35,482 nucleotides of DNA, from contig JAGAUA010000065.1 of the NCBI GenBank assembly GCA_017847885.1, forward strand, positions 1 through 35,482. Reading direction: 5' to 3'. The position numbers were made by a program, and so were the translations under genes. The notes beneath the pieces were generated by a model. That model was given only the letters and a program-made list of their open reading frames with translations, had not been told where the DNA came from and made no database searches. Numbering within the stretch: position 1 is the stretch's first letter; the number at the start of each line of letters is the position of its first letter. This stretch comes from Oscillospiraceae bacterium (GTDB taxonomy: Bacteria > Bacillota > Clostridia > Oscillospirales > Ruminococcaceae). Below, one piece after another: positions 8,013-15,178 of this stretch.

Positions 8013-8156
8013 AAAATATGAGGGCAAAAAATAACGCCTCCTGCTGCGACTCGCCAAAGCTTCAGCAGAAAGCGTATAAAGTAAATAAGAAAACTATTCA
8101 CCTGCTCCGATTATAACACATTTTCCGAGCAAGTAAAATTTTCGGGGATAATTTTA

Positions 8157-9431
8157 TTATATCACATTTTCGGGATTTGTCAATACATTTTCTTCCGTGG
8201 GCGTCATATCCCCAAGGTCTTGAAACTTGTTCGTATTCGGCGTGTAGATCCTGTTTGCCTTGACATCAAGAAGAACGTCCTGCAAGCCAAGCTTTATGAA
8301 ATTGAAGCCCAAAGGCGGCAGGTCCTCACGCTCACGGACTTCATCAAGCTGCATAACGTTTTTATCCAGCGCAATAGCATATCCGTTCATTCGGGAATTA
8401 AAATCGCCCCTCGTCAGTTCCACCGTGTCAAAAGCAAAATACCGCTTTTCTTTTTCGCTTTCCAAAAGTAAATCACTGTCACAAGCCGCCTCGATTACGT
8501 TCAAAAGGGGCATAATGCAGTTTTTCACCCATAACGCCTGTACCTGCTCCGAAGCCTTTCCGTTAAGTATTTCGGGCGGCGTTTCAAAAATCGAACATAT
8601 CTCGTTGCGGCTGGTGAGCTTGTTTTCGTTCAGCTGCATTTCAACGGAAGTGCTGGAGCTTTCGACGAACTCAAGACCATCGTTAAGTACAACAACATTT
8701 TCATTATCTCCATTGTTGGCGTATATTTCTCGGAAAGAAGCCTTGAGCGAGTCCATCACCGCCTTGTCAAGTCTGTTTTTTGACATCAGAAAACCCTTTT
8801 TGCTTCCACCCTTTTTCACAAGTGCATTTTCAAACTTCATCGTGTTATATGCCACAGAAAACAAAAGATTATTTTCCTCTGCAATGCTCTTTCCCTTTCC
8901 GTAACCGTCATTTCGGCGCAGTATCTTCAAAAAATCATGGGGATAATACTTCTGACCGTTTACATAAATGTCATATGCCTTAAAAATCGGGTCTGCATTG
9001 GTCGTAATGCTGATATTTTCCTCGCGAACATACCTCAAAGACTTCACATCACCGAAAATATCCCGCTCTATGTAGGTGTACGCGCCCTTCCCGAGGAAAT
9101 AATCCTGCACCCATTCACGGCGCATTTCCGTAGCGTTCAGCGTGTCCCCGGTATCACCGTTCAGCAACCGTACCCGAATATCGTCCGTTATCTCCTTAAC
9201 CTTTTCGCCGTCTTTTTCGTACAGCTTTAACGGCAGCGATGCTATCTTGTCGGCAATAAGCTTTATGCAGCTGCTTACCGATGATACTTCCGAAGCTTGG
9301 GATTTGGATAACGGAGCATTTCCGCCGATAAGCGCCCGAAGCACTTCGGCGCCGATGTTTTCCGTCGTTATCATTTTTTCGGTACTTATAATATTTTCGG
9401 CACGATTTTCTTTTCTTCTCCAAAAGGGCAT
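8157..9431 (-). CDS. Phage portal protein (HK97 type)
   Basis: This is a 424-residue protein of the Phage_portal family, which forms the dodecameric ring at one head vertex through which DNA is pumped. The order of stretches fits the family: VSSCIKLIADKIASLPLKLY in the N-terminal wing, MRREWVQDYFLGKGAYTYIER, then DFLKILRRND, and RNEICSIFETPPEIL in the stem and crown region. GAGGAGAATTAAA precedes the ATG. It follows the large terminase by 17 bases and is on the same transcript. Length is in the usual 380-450 range. Confidence 0.92.
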   Translation of the reverse strand: MPFWRRKENRAENIISTEKMITTENIGAEVLRALIGGNAPLSKSQASEVSSVSSCIKLIADKIASLPLKLYEKDGEKVKEITDDIRVRLLNGDTGDTLNATEMRREWVQDYFLGKGAYTYIERDIFGDVKSLRYVREENISITTNADPIFKAYDIYVNGQKYYPHDFLKILRRNDGYGKGKSIAEENNLLFSVAYNTMKFENALVKKGGSKKGFLMSKNRLDKAVMDSLKASFREIYANNGDNENVVVLNDGLEFVESSSTSVEMQLNENKLTSRNEICSIFETPPEILNGKASEQVQALWVKNCIMPLLNVIEAACDSDLLLESEKEKRYFAFDTVELTRGDFNSRMNGYAIALDKNVMQLDEVREREDLPPLGFNFIKLGLQDVLLDVKANRIYTPNTNKFQDLGDMTPTEENVLTNPENVI

Positions 9432-9448
9432 TTTAATTCTCCTCTCGC

Positions 9449-11125
9449 TTATGCAACCTGACCGCCCCAGCCCGTAGGACTGAGCATATCCTGCTGCAAT
9501 AAATATACCGCATTTATGACCGCAACCACGCAGTCAACCTTTCCTGCGGATTTCTTTTTATTTACATAACGGTTCATGTTCGTATCAAACGTACACCGCG
9601 CATTTTGGAAATTTACCTCAAGAAGCAGGCTATTTTCATATCGGAATGTACCGTGAAGAACATACTCCTTGACAAGCTTTGTGGGCGCATGAAGAACGCT
9701 GGAGTGCTGCTTTATCTCAACACATTCATATCCTTCCGCTTCAAGCTTCTGCACCGTAGAAAGCGCATTGTATCGGTCGTATCCAATCTGTACGATAGTC
9801 ACACCGAACTTTTCTTCCATACCGAGAATAAACCGCTCTATGTCGGAATAATCAATGACATCATCGCCGCTTTCAAAGCATTCACCTGCTCTGATACTTG
9901 CGTTGTAATCAAACTTTTCTTTTTCGGTTTTTCTCTTGACAGCGTCCGCAGGAATAAAGCCCCATACTTTGGCGTATATGTACCCGTCAGCCTCGGTCAC
10001 CATAGCAACAGCCGTGTTATCCTCTGTCATAGACAGGTCAAAGCCTACCCATACACGGCGACCGCGCCAGAATTCGGGGTCACTTTCTATCCTGCACTCC
10101 CTCAGCCGCGCAATATCAATATACCCCTCAACGCCCAGCGACTTGTATTGAATGTTACAGTGCTTGCAAAGGAAGTTTTCTCGCTTGTTTTCGTAAAGAA
10201 CAGCAAGCTCCCGCTTCTTTTTCAGGTCATCGAAAATGTACGGATACGCATAGGCAACGGGGTTAGACTGATATATGACCAAATCGTTATCCTGCCATTG
10301 GTCGCCCGACTTTATGTCATCGTCAGGCTCATATAACAGCGCAAAATACCGCTTGTCATCGTTAAGCCCGTCAAGCACCTTTTTCGCATAGTCAATTTCC
10401 GTGAGCAAAACGTTGTTGTCATTGGGGTATTGGGTGGAAATGATTATGCCCAGCTTGTTCCGCAGGGTGATCTGCGACGAGCGCATCGCCTCAACGGGGT
10501 AATCGTCCATAGCTCCGGCTTCATCTGCAAGAAACATATGCGCCATTTTACCGTCCATTTTGTCCTCAGAGTACGCAAGGGGCGTAAACTCGCTTTCTGT
10601 CAAAAGACAGCGTATCTCACTACGCAGGGTCTTAAAGCTCGACATCAGCGCAGGACTGCTTTTTATGATTTTCTTTATCGCAAGCTGTATCTCCTTGGAA
10701 AGCTTCAAGTCGGGCGCAACGGAGAAGAAACGGCTGAAACGCGGCTCGATTACCATGCCTATGATGAAAATAACACCGCTGTAAAAGGTCTTGAAATTTT
10801 TTCGGCATATCTCGAGGAGCGCCGTCTGATATAACCGAAAATTCCCGTCACGGGTCTTTGTGCAGAACACCGCAACGATAAGCAGCCACGCATAATCCTC
10901 CATGCAGCTTATAAGCGGCTTGCCGAGGTCGGGGTGTATCATCAAACGGAGAATTTTGCATATCTTCCGGAAAGTCTTTTCGCATACAAACGCTTCCGTG
11001 TCAAGCCCGTTAACGATATCCAGCCATACAGCGCATTGCTTTTTCACGTATATCGGCACATATCGGTTATCCTCACGAATACACCAAACAGCATACTTGA
11101 CCGCAGCACATTCCGTAAGCGTCAC
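9449..11125 (-). CDS. terL: Phage terminase large subunit
   Basis: This 558-residue packaging ATPase/nuclease starts at a GTG (11125) behind GGAAGGGAG and the box B promoter; the longer open frame to 11215 crosses the promoter and is rejected. The ATPase part shows RKNFKTF at the P-loop position, where many relatives have RKNGKT, and Walker B FLADEAG near residue 205. The C-terminal RNase-H-like nuclease shows VWVGFDLSMTEDNTA, IGYDRYN and GKVDCVVAVINA, each with the expected aspartate. It makes concatemer cuts together with the small subunit and HNH protein. The portal gene follows. Confidence 0.92.
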   Translation of the reverse strand: MTLTECAAVKYAVWCIREDNRYVPIYVKKQCAVWLDIVNGLDTEAFVCEKTFRKICKILRLMIHPDLGKPLISCMEDYAWLLIVAVFCTKTRDGNFRLYQTALLEICRKNFKTFYSGVIFIIGMVIEPRFSRFFSVAPDLKLSKEIQLAIKKIIKSSPALMSSFKTLRSEIRCLLTESEFTPLAYSEDKMDGKMAHMFLADEAGAMDDYPVEAMRSSQITLRNKLGIIISTQYPNDNNVLLTEIDYAKKVLDGLNDDKRYFALLYEPDDDIKSGDQWQDNDLVIYQSNPVAYAYPYIFDDLKKKRELAVLYENKRENFLCKHCNIQYKSLGVEGYIDIARLRECRIESDPEFWRGRRVWVGFDLSMTEDNTAVAMVTEADGYIYAKVWGFIPADAVKRKTEKEKFDYNASIRAGECFESGDDVIDYSDIERFILGMEEKFGVTIVQIGYDRYNALSTVQKLEAEGYECVEIKQHSSVLHAPTKLVKEYVLHGTFRYENSLLLEVNFQNARCTFDTNMNRYVNKKKSAGKVDCVVAVINAVYLLQQDMLSPTGWGGQVA

Positions 11126-11152
11126 TGAAAATTCTCCCTTCCGTTTTTTTTC

Positions 11153-11186
11153 ATTATAGCGCAAGGGAAACGGACAAAACGGACAA
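11153..11186 (-). promoter_or_regulatory. Late promoter, box B (terminase-portal unit)
   Basis: On the minus strand TTGTCCGTTTTGTCCG (11186-11171), 12 bases, then a consensus TATAAT (11158-11153), 28 bases upstream of the terL GTG. The geometry is identical to boxes A and C. Confidence 0.82.
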
Positions 11187-11195
11187 CTTTTCGGG

Positions 11196-11227
11196 AAAAA
11201 GAAAAAACCGCCCATTTCTGAGCGGTT
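11196..11227 (-). terminator. Terminator ahead of late box B
   Basis: Six-base arms AACCGC/GCGGTT (11206-11211 and 11222-11227) are followed on the minus strand by TTTTCTTTTT. It ends the HNH-terS-toxin unit ten bases before box B begins. Confidence 0.75.
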
Positions 11228-11236
11228 GAGTTGTTA

Positions 11237-11467
11237 TTAATCATCTATAACTTCAAGTTCCGGAACATCTGCAAAAATCAATTTGCCTATACCGTCAAAA
11301 TCTTCGTTTGGATTTTTATCAATGATGTCAATAAATTTATCAAAGCAATCATTTTCTTCTGCCATTGACAAAATAATAAATATTCCATCCTGCTTATGTG
11401 TTGGGCTGTATGTTTCTGCTGTACTCAAAGAGGATAACTTTTCTTTCAATTCATCATATTTTGCCAT
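11237..11467 (-). CDS. Small acidic protein, candidate immunity protein
   Basis: This is a 76-residue, strongly acidic protein (C-terminal half rich in Asp and Glu) with no motif I recognise. Its ATG overlaps the stop of the upstream gene (TAATG), so the two are translationally coupled. A small acidic partner directly after a small basic C-terminal-domain protein is the classic toxin/immunity layout, so an immunity role is inferred. It is the last gene of the HNH-terS unit before the terminator. It could equally be a minor phage protein. Confidence 0.55.
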   Translation of the reverse strand: MAKYDELKEKLSSLSTAETYSPTHKQDGIFIILSMAEENDCFDKFIDIIDKNPNEDFDGIGKLIFADVPELEVIDD

Positions 11468-11793
11468 TATCTCGTTCTCCCTTTAATAGCATATTTACCC
11501 ACAAACTTGTAATCGCCGTGTCCCTTAACAATAAAAGCGTATATGTTATCACCCCAACATTTAGACCTTACAGTTCCGTCACAAGGTAAATTAGGGTGAT
11601 CTGTCAATATTGCGCTAGATACAGCTCTTTTTTCAGATTTTGAAAGTACGGTATTTGATTTGATTTTACCACGCTTTTTATTTTTTGTCAACATACCTTT
11701 TGCAGGTGCAGATTTATATTTCCCTGTTTTCCAATCTCGATATGGATTATATCTCAGCTCGGCAGGTCTACCCGCTTTCTTCTTCGTCATCAT
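11467..11793 (-). CDS. Small basic protein with shared linker, candidate toxin domain
   Basis: This is a protein of about 108 residues, very Lys/Arg-rich. It begins with the stretch AELRYNPYRDWKTGKYK, nearly the same as PELRYNPYHDPTTGRFT in the upstream gene, then a basic domain ending DNIYAFIVKGHGDYKFVGKY. The C-terminal pattern recalls small phage-carried nuclease domains of the barnase/EndoU/colicin-D/RelE-like type, but I cannot prove this. Start is uncertain: two adjacent ATGs (11793, 11790) lie inside the end of the upstream gene with no good ribosome site, so coupled translation is likely. Confidence 0.5.
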   Translation of the reverse strand: MMTKKKAGRPAELRYNPYRDWKTGKYKSAPAKGMLTKNKKRGKIKSNTVLSKSEKRAVSSAILTDHPNLPCDGTVRSKCWGDNIYAFIVKGHGDYKFVGKYAIKGRTR

Positions 11794-12547
11794 CGAAAGC
11801 ACGGGAATCAATTCCATACCAGTAGTTATCAAACTTTCTTAAATTATTCTTTCTCCACCTATCATAAGTGGTAGTGGTTTTACCTGTCAAATCCCTTTGT
11901 CTTAACGTCGTATCTTGATTTGCTTTAAGCATGCGTTCTCTTGTATCAATCAATCTTTTTATTTCTGGGCTACTGCTGGAATTTGCATAAAATGCATGTG
12001 TACCGTCATCAAGATAGCCCTCAATCAGAGTATTTCCGTTTTTTTCGTGTACTCTTGAATTGTATACCATCTGTTCAGCAGTTTCAGCCGTTACAGCTTT
12101 GGCGTTTTTAAAAGCATAATTTCCTGTACCTTCCTCTGCTTTCTTGCGGATACCCTTAATATTGCTGTTAAGACCTTGATTCAGCATATCATTTTTTATG
12201 CTTTCAGACAGCTCAATTTCAGCTGATTTTTTAGCAAATTTATTGCTGTCAACCACATAAGACCCTTTACCTTTCTGCCCTTTCCCAACAAAAAGATAAC
12301 CGCCGCCAGCTCCGCCCGGACCCGTAAACCGCCCCGTTGTCGGGTCATGATAGGGATTATAACGCAGTTCGGGAACAGCAATAGCATGCTCCCACAGCTC
12401 AGCCGCCATTTCGGCGCTCTCTGCTCTTGCCTCATAACGGCAATGCTCACAGACAACAGCAACGGAATTCCGCTTGTTGTCAATTGCTATCTGCGGTGTA
12501 CAGCCGCAGGAACACGGCGACAGCCTTTCAAATATTTCCTCATACAT
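11768..12547 (-). CDS. Zinc-ribbon plus C-terminal toxin-like domain protein
   Basis: This 259-residue protein has three parts. Residues 1-58 resemble Lar-type restriction-alleviation zinc ribbons: paired CSCGC and CEHC cysteines followed by AAELWEHAI. Residues 60-85 are the linker ELRYNPYHDPTTGRFTGPGG, like the short linkers that precede variable C-terminal domains in phage minor head proteins. The rest is an unrecognised, mixed charged domain with KTTTTYDRWRKNNLRKFDNYWYG near the end. It starts seven bases after terS. The cassette position between the terminase genes and the repeated linker in the next gene suggest exchangeable toxin tips; the activity is unknown. Confidence 0.6.
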   Translation of the reverse strand: MYEEIFERLSPCSCGCTPQIAIDNKRNSVAVVCEHCRYEARAESAEMAAELWEHAIAVPELRYNPYHDPTTGRFTGPGGAGGGYLFVGKGQKGKGSYVVDSNKFAKKSAEIELSESIKNDMLNQGLNSNIKGIRKKAEEGTGNYAFKNAKAVTAETAEQMVYNSRVHEKNGNTLIEGYLDDGTHAFYANSSSSPEIKRLIDTRERMLKANQDTTLRQRDLTGKTTTTYDRWRKNNLRKFDNYWYGIDSRAFDDDEEESG

Positions 12548-12553
12548 ACCTGC

Positions 12554-13129
12554 TCACTCCTCCTCGTTATCATCCATCAACGCTTTCAGCAGCTCGTTTT
12601 CCTTTTCGTCAGGTGCTTTCGGAATAGACCTCAGCGCCGATGAAACGGTCATAACGTTTTCTTTTTCAATATCGAACATCATTTTTCGCTTGCTCATAAC
12701 CACCGAGTCATACGCCGCTATCTGCCGTACAAGCTTGTCTATCGCAGAAATAAATTTAATCATAGCATCGCTCTTGGCCTTAGCGCTTGAATGCTTGATG
12801 TTCCCGAAGTTGTCACGCATCTCTGCGATCAGCTTCATGACATCATTCCGCAGCTGCTCATACTCACGGCATTCCGCATACAGCTGACAGTATCGGTTTA
12901 TAACAGCCGTGTATAACGCATCGTCCTTTTCGATTTTCTTCATCTCTGCCCGGACGCGGAGAAACTCCTTGTGTGCGGCCGCATTCTCCTTGACCTCGGG
13001 GCGTTCCGAAATCGGCTTCCCGGACTTGAGAGCCTTCTCGGATTTTTCTCTTGCCTCAAGCTCTGCTTTGGTGCGGTGCGATTTCTTCTCCGACTTGATC
13101 ACAGCGGCAGGTTTTGGCGGTCTGGACAC
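12554..13129 (-). CDS. terS: Phage terminase small subunit (P27 type)
   Basis: This 191-residue protein starts at GTG behind AAAGGAGG. The N-terminal MSRPPKPAAV and the basic RTKAELEAREKSEKAL segment, followed by helical regions around YTAVINRYCQLYAECREYE, fit the P27-like small terminase family that binds the packaging start site and hands DNA to TerL. It lies directly downstream of the HNH gene, the usual order at cos-type packaging loci. The acidic C-terminus is probably the TerL contact. Confidence 0.8.
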   Translation of the reverse strand: MSRPPKPAAVIKSEKKSHRTKAELEAREKSEKALKSGKPISERPEVKENAAAHKEFLRVRAEMKKIEKDDALYTAVINRYCQLYAECREYEQLRNDVMKLIAEMRDNFGNIKHSSAKAKSDAMIKFISAIDKLVRQIAAYDSVVMSKRKMMFDIEKENVMTVSSALRSIPKAPDEKENELLKALMDDNEEE

Positions 13130-13188
13130 GGTTTGAGCCTCCTTTTCTCAAAAAAATGCCTTTTTCAAAAAGCTATTTTGGGAATATT

Positions 13189-13617
13189 TTATTCACGGAG
13201 GGGCATGGTAGGTGGATTAAATTCGCATGGGGGAGGGGGCAAGGGGCAGGGGGGGATATTTTCACGCAATTTTTGGCGAGGAATTTCACCTTTTTCAGCG
13301 AGCTCGTGATGGTATTCACAAAGGCAAATCAGGTTGTCATTTTCCAGCCGCTGCGAAAAGTCCTCAATCAACGGTGTGATATGGTGTACGTCCACTTCCG
13401 ACTCATACGAAAATCCACCGTCTTTAGTGTACAAACCGAGGCGACAAAGTACGCACAAATTGAGGTCCCTTTTTCGTATTTCTTCACGCTTATTTTTCCA
13501 CTCAATTGACCCCCGAAATTTATCAATTTCGGATACCTTTTTTTTCTTGACGGGTCTGCTCGGACATATGTAATTTTTTTCATGAATTTTTCCACAAAAA
13601 CTACACGATTTTTTCAA
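13189..13617 (-). CDS. Phage HNH endonuclease
   Basis: This is a 142-residue protein starting at TTG behind GGAGG. HNH core: SEVDVHHITP (His78, His79), ENDNLICLCEYHH (Asn95, His103, His104), with structural Cys pairs CxxC at residues 5/8 and 55/58. HNH proteins beside terminase genes are needed for end cutting in many cos phages. The last 20 residues are proline-rich because the gene runs through a C-rich tract. It is the first gene of the late unit driven by box C. Confidence 0.88.
   Translation of the reverse strand: MKKSCSFCGKIHEKNYICPSRPVKKKKVSEIDKFRGSIEWKNKREEIRKRDLNLCVLCRLGLYTKDGGFSYESEVDVHHITPLIEDFSQRLENDNLICLCEYHHELAEKGEIPRQKLRENIPPCPLPPPPCEFNPPTMPLRE
13229..13255 (+). other. G-rich tract with four G-runs at the HNH-terS junction
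   Basis: Four runs of 5, 5, 4 and 7 Gs separated by one to two bases lie on the plus strand, inside the last HNH codons and 100 bases upstream of terS. It can form a G-quadruplex in principle and sits where a cos or terminase-binding site would be expected. Confidence 0.55.
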
Positions 13618-13656
13618 AAAATGCCTCCGAAATAATAAATTTTTGATTTCATTTGC

Positions 13657-13690
13657 ATTATATCACGAAAAAATCGGACAAAACGGACAA
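13657..13690 (-). promoter_or_regulatory. Late promoter, box C (HNH-terS unit)
   Basis: On the minus strand TTGTCCGTTTTGTCCG (13690-13675), 12 bases, then TATAAT (13662-13657), 40 bases upstream of the HNH TTG start and seven bases after the stop of the sigma-like regulator gene. Confidence 0.82.
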
Positions 13691-13697
13691 GTTACAC

Positions 13698-14000
13698 TTA
13701 CGGTTTAAAACGTTCGTACATCTTGCGGACGCTGTCAGCTGTATTTCCTCCGCCAATTCGGTAGGCAATTGCATTCCAATTTAGCCTTTTGACACAGCGC
13801 AGATACAACAGCTGTCGAGTAAGAGGGTCAGGATATTCAAGAATATACTTTGTGACTTCTCTTTCGGTTTCGACGATTTCGGAGAGATGCTTTTCAATAG
13901 CCTTTTCAGTTTTTTCGTCCGTACAGTTTTTCAATGCCTCTTGCCACATCGGGATCTCTTTCCTCAGCTCGCGGAGATTATCCAGCTTTTCTTTTGTCAT
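13698..14000 (-). CDS. Sigma-70 region 4-like phage late transcription regulator
   Basis: This is a 100-residue protein. The ATG at 14000 follows GGAGGG and overlaps the end of the replication gene. Residues 1-58 form a charged helical segment. Residues 59-100 (DPLTRQLLYLRCVKRLNWNA, then IAYRIGGGNTADSVRKMYERF) read as the helix-turn-helix of sigma region 4 / ArpU-type regulators. ArpU-family proteins activate late genes in Gram-positive phages. The three identical TTGTCCG-repeat promoters downstream, the first directly after this gene, make it the best candidate for their activator. That link is inference. Confidence 0.75.
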   Translation of the reverse strand: MTKEKLDNLRELRKEIPMWQEALKNCTDEKTEKAIEKHLSEIVETEREVTKYILEYPDPLTRQLLYLRCVKRLNWNAIAYRIGGGNTADSVRKMYERFKP

Positions 14001-14010
14001 ATGCTCCCTC

Positions 14011-14742
14011 CTACTCATTTTTCACCAACGTATATTTTTGATACGGATATCCAGCCCAACCGTCCTCGCTGTTATAAACGCTATCGGGCTTGATATGCCA
14101 GCCTTTCGGCGGTCTGGGATTTTTCAGCCACGTATCCGCTAATCCCGTTTCGTATGTAATCACGGGTTTGACACAGTTCCTGCTGAAACTGTACCGCCTC
14201 TGCCCTTTCCGTCGGTCATCGTCCTTTTGGCCGCCCTTTGTTTTGTCAACGTAATACTGCGCCAATCCGCGGAAATCGCCGTTTGCATACAGCGTATTCA
14301 GTACCCGTATCTGCCCGAATTTCCAACAGTCGTACATCATCGCTATGCTGATACCCTGCGGCAAGACAAAATGATGATGCCACTTTTCCGAACGCACGCC
14401 CTGCTCAGACATCGTCAAGTATTTCAGTTCAATACCTGCCTTCTCACAGCGCCGTTTTAGCTTCGATATAAAATTTCTGCGGTCTTTCAATGCCCTTTCT
14501 TCGTCCACGCCGTTGTAATTTTCGTCCGAATAGGTCAGCGCTATGTGCCAATCGTGGGGAACAAAATTCATTTTCAGCATACCCTCGCACTCGTCCACCG
14601 CATGGACCTCGTTAATTTTTTTCACGGCAGCGGACGTCCCATTGATTTTTCCGCTGCGCCGTTTATGATTTCCGAACATCGGCGCGTTGATATTTGTCAC
14701 TCGCCGCTCGTTACCAAAATCAACCGTTTTTCTGATTCGCAT
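14011..14742 (-). CDS. HUH-family rolling-circle replication initiator-like protein
   Basis: This 243-residue protein has the three motifs of HUH endonucleases in order: HIALTYSDE (motif I, about 66-74), KWHHHFVLP with His122-124 (motif II, metal ligands) and LAQYYVDKTK with Tyr163/Tyr164 (motif III, the nicking tyrosine). This fits Rep proteins of small single-stranded phages and plasmids. HUH initiators are also found in some prophages and satellites. It is the last early gene before the sigma-like regulator, which it overlaps. The 229-base gap upstream may hold its origin. Confidence 0.78.
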   Translation of the reverse strand: MRIRKTVDFGNERRVTNINAPMFGNHKRRSGKINGTSAAVKKINEVHAVDECEGMLKMNFVPHDWHIALTYSDENYNGVDEERALKDRRNFISKLKRRCEKAGIELKYLTMSEQGVRSEKWHHHFVLPQGISIAMMYDCWKFGQIRVLNTLYANGDFRGLAQYYVDKTKGGQKDDDRRKGQRRYSFSRNCVKPVITYETGLADTWLKNPRPPKGWHIKPDSVYNSEDGWAGYPYQKYTLVKNE

Positions 14743-14971
14743 AAAAATTCCCCCGAGTGCGCGAAAAGTTAATACTATAACAAGGGTGCTGAAAAGGCAC
14801 TCAAAGTCCTTGAAATTTTCCTATTATAATAGTATACCCGTCCAAAGACAGCGCAAGGGCAAGCCTGACCTGCTCACCCTTTTGCTGTTATGATAACGCG
14901 CCGCCCAGACCACCGGCTAAAGCGGAATGTATCCTCGCGGACGGCTGCGGTATCGGTGTTAATTATCTATG
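14743..14971. other. Non-coding gap upstream of the HUH gene, possible origin
   Basis: The gap holds a perfect 12-base palindrome CTATTATAATAG (14821-14832) that includes a TATAAT for leftward transcription, an inverted repeat GAGTGC/GCACTC (14755-14760, 14797-14802), and an imperfect hairpin between about 14849 and 14887. Short open frames on the minus strand lack good starts. HUH initiators usually act on a hairpin close to their own gene, so this is the most likely origin or nick site. Confidence 0.4.
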
Positions 14972-15178
14972 TCACTCGTTTATTCTCGCTTTTCGTTCTG
15001 CAAGCAGGCATTTTTCACATTTGATTATTTTTCCGTTACTGTCAGTATCCAAAAATGGGTAAAAAATTTCACAATACGGTTTGTTTCCCTGTGTATTTAT
15101 CCTGCTGCATTTTTTTTGATTATTCATGCAGTAAAATCCCGAAGGACAATCTAAATCAATAGTTTCTGTTATTTTCAT
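14972..15178 (-). CDS. Small cysteine-rich phage protein
   Basis: This 68-residue protein has six cysteines, including CPSGFYC near the start and KCEKC at about 54-58, so it probably binds zinc. I do not recognise a family. Its ATG overlaps the stop of the ASCH-domain gene (ATGA), showing coupled translation. It is the last gene of the early run before the gap upstream of the HUH gene. Confidence 0.6.
   Translation of the reverse strand: MKITETIDLDCPSGFYCMNNQKKCSRINTQGNKPYCEIFYPFLDTDSNGKIIKCEKCLLAERKARINE

Noticed and set aside
9605..10336. Long rightward open frame of 243 codons
   Set aside because: It is the antisense shadow of the large terminase, with no ribosome site and an implausible Cys/Phe-rich protein.
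11126..11215. N-terminal extension of the large terminase
   Set aside because: It would read through the late promoter box; the GTG at 11125 has a good ribosome site.
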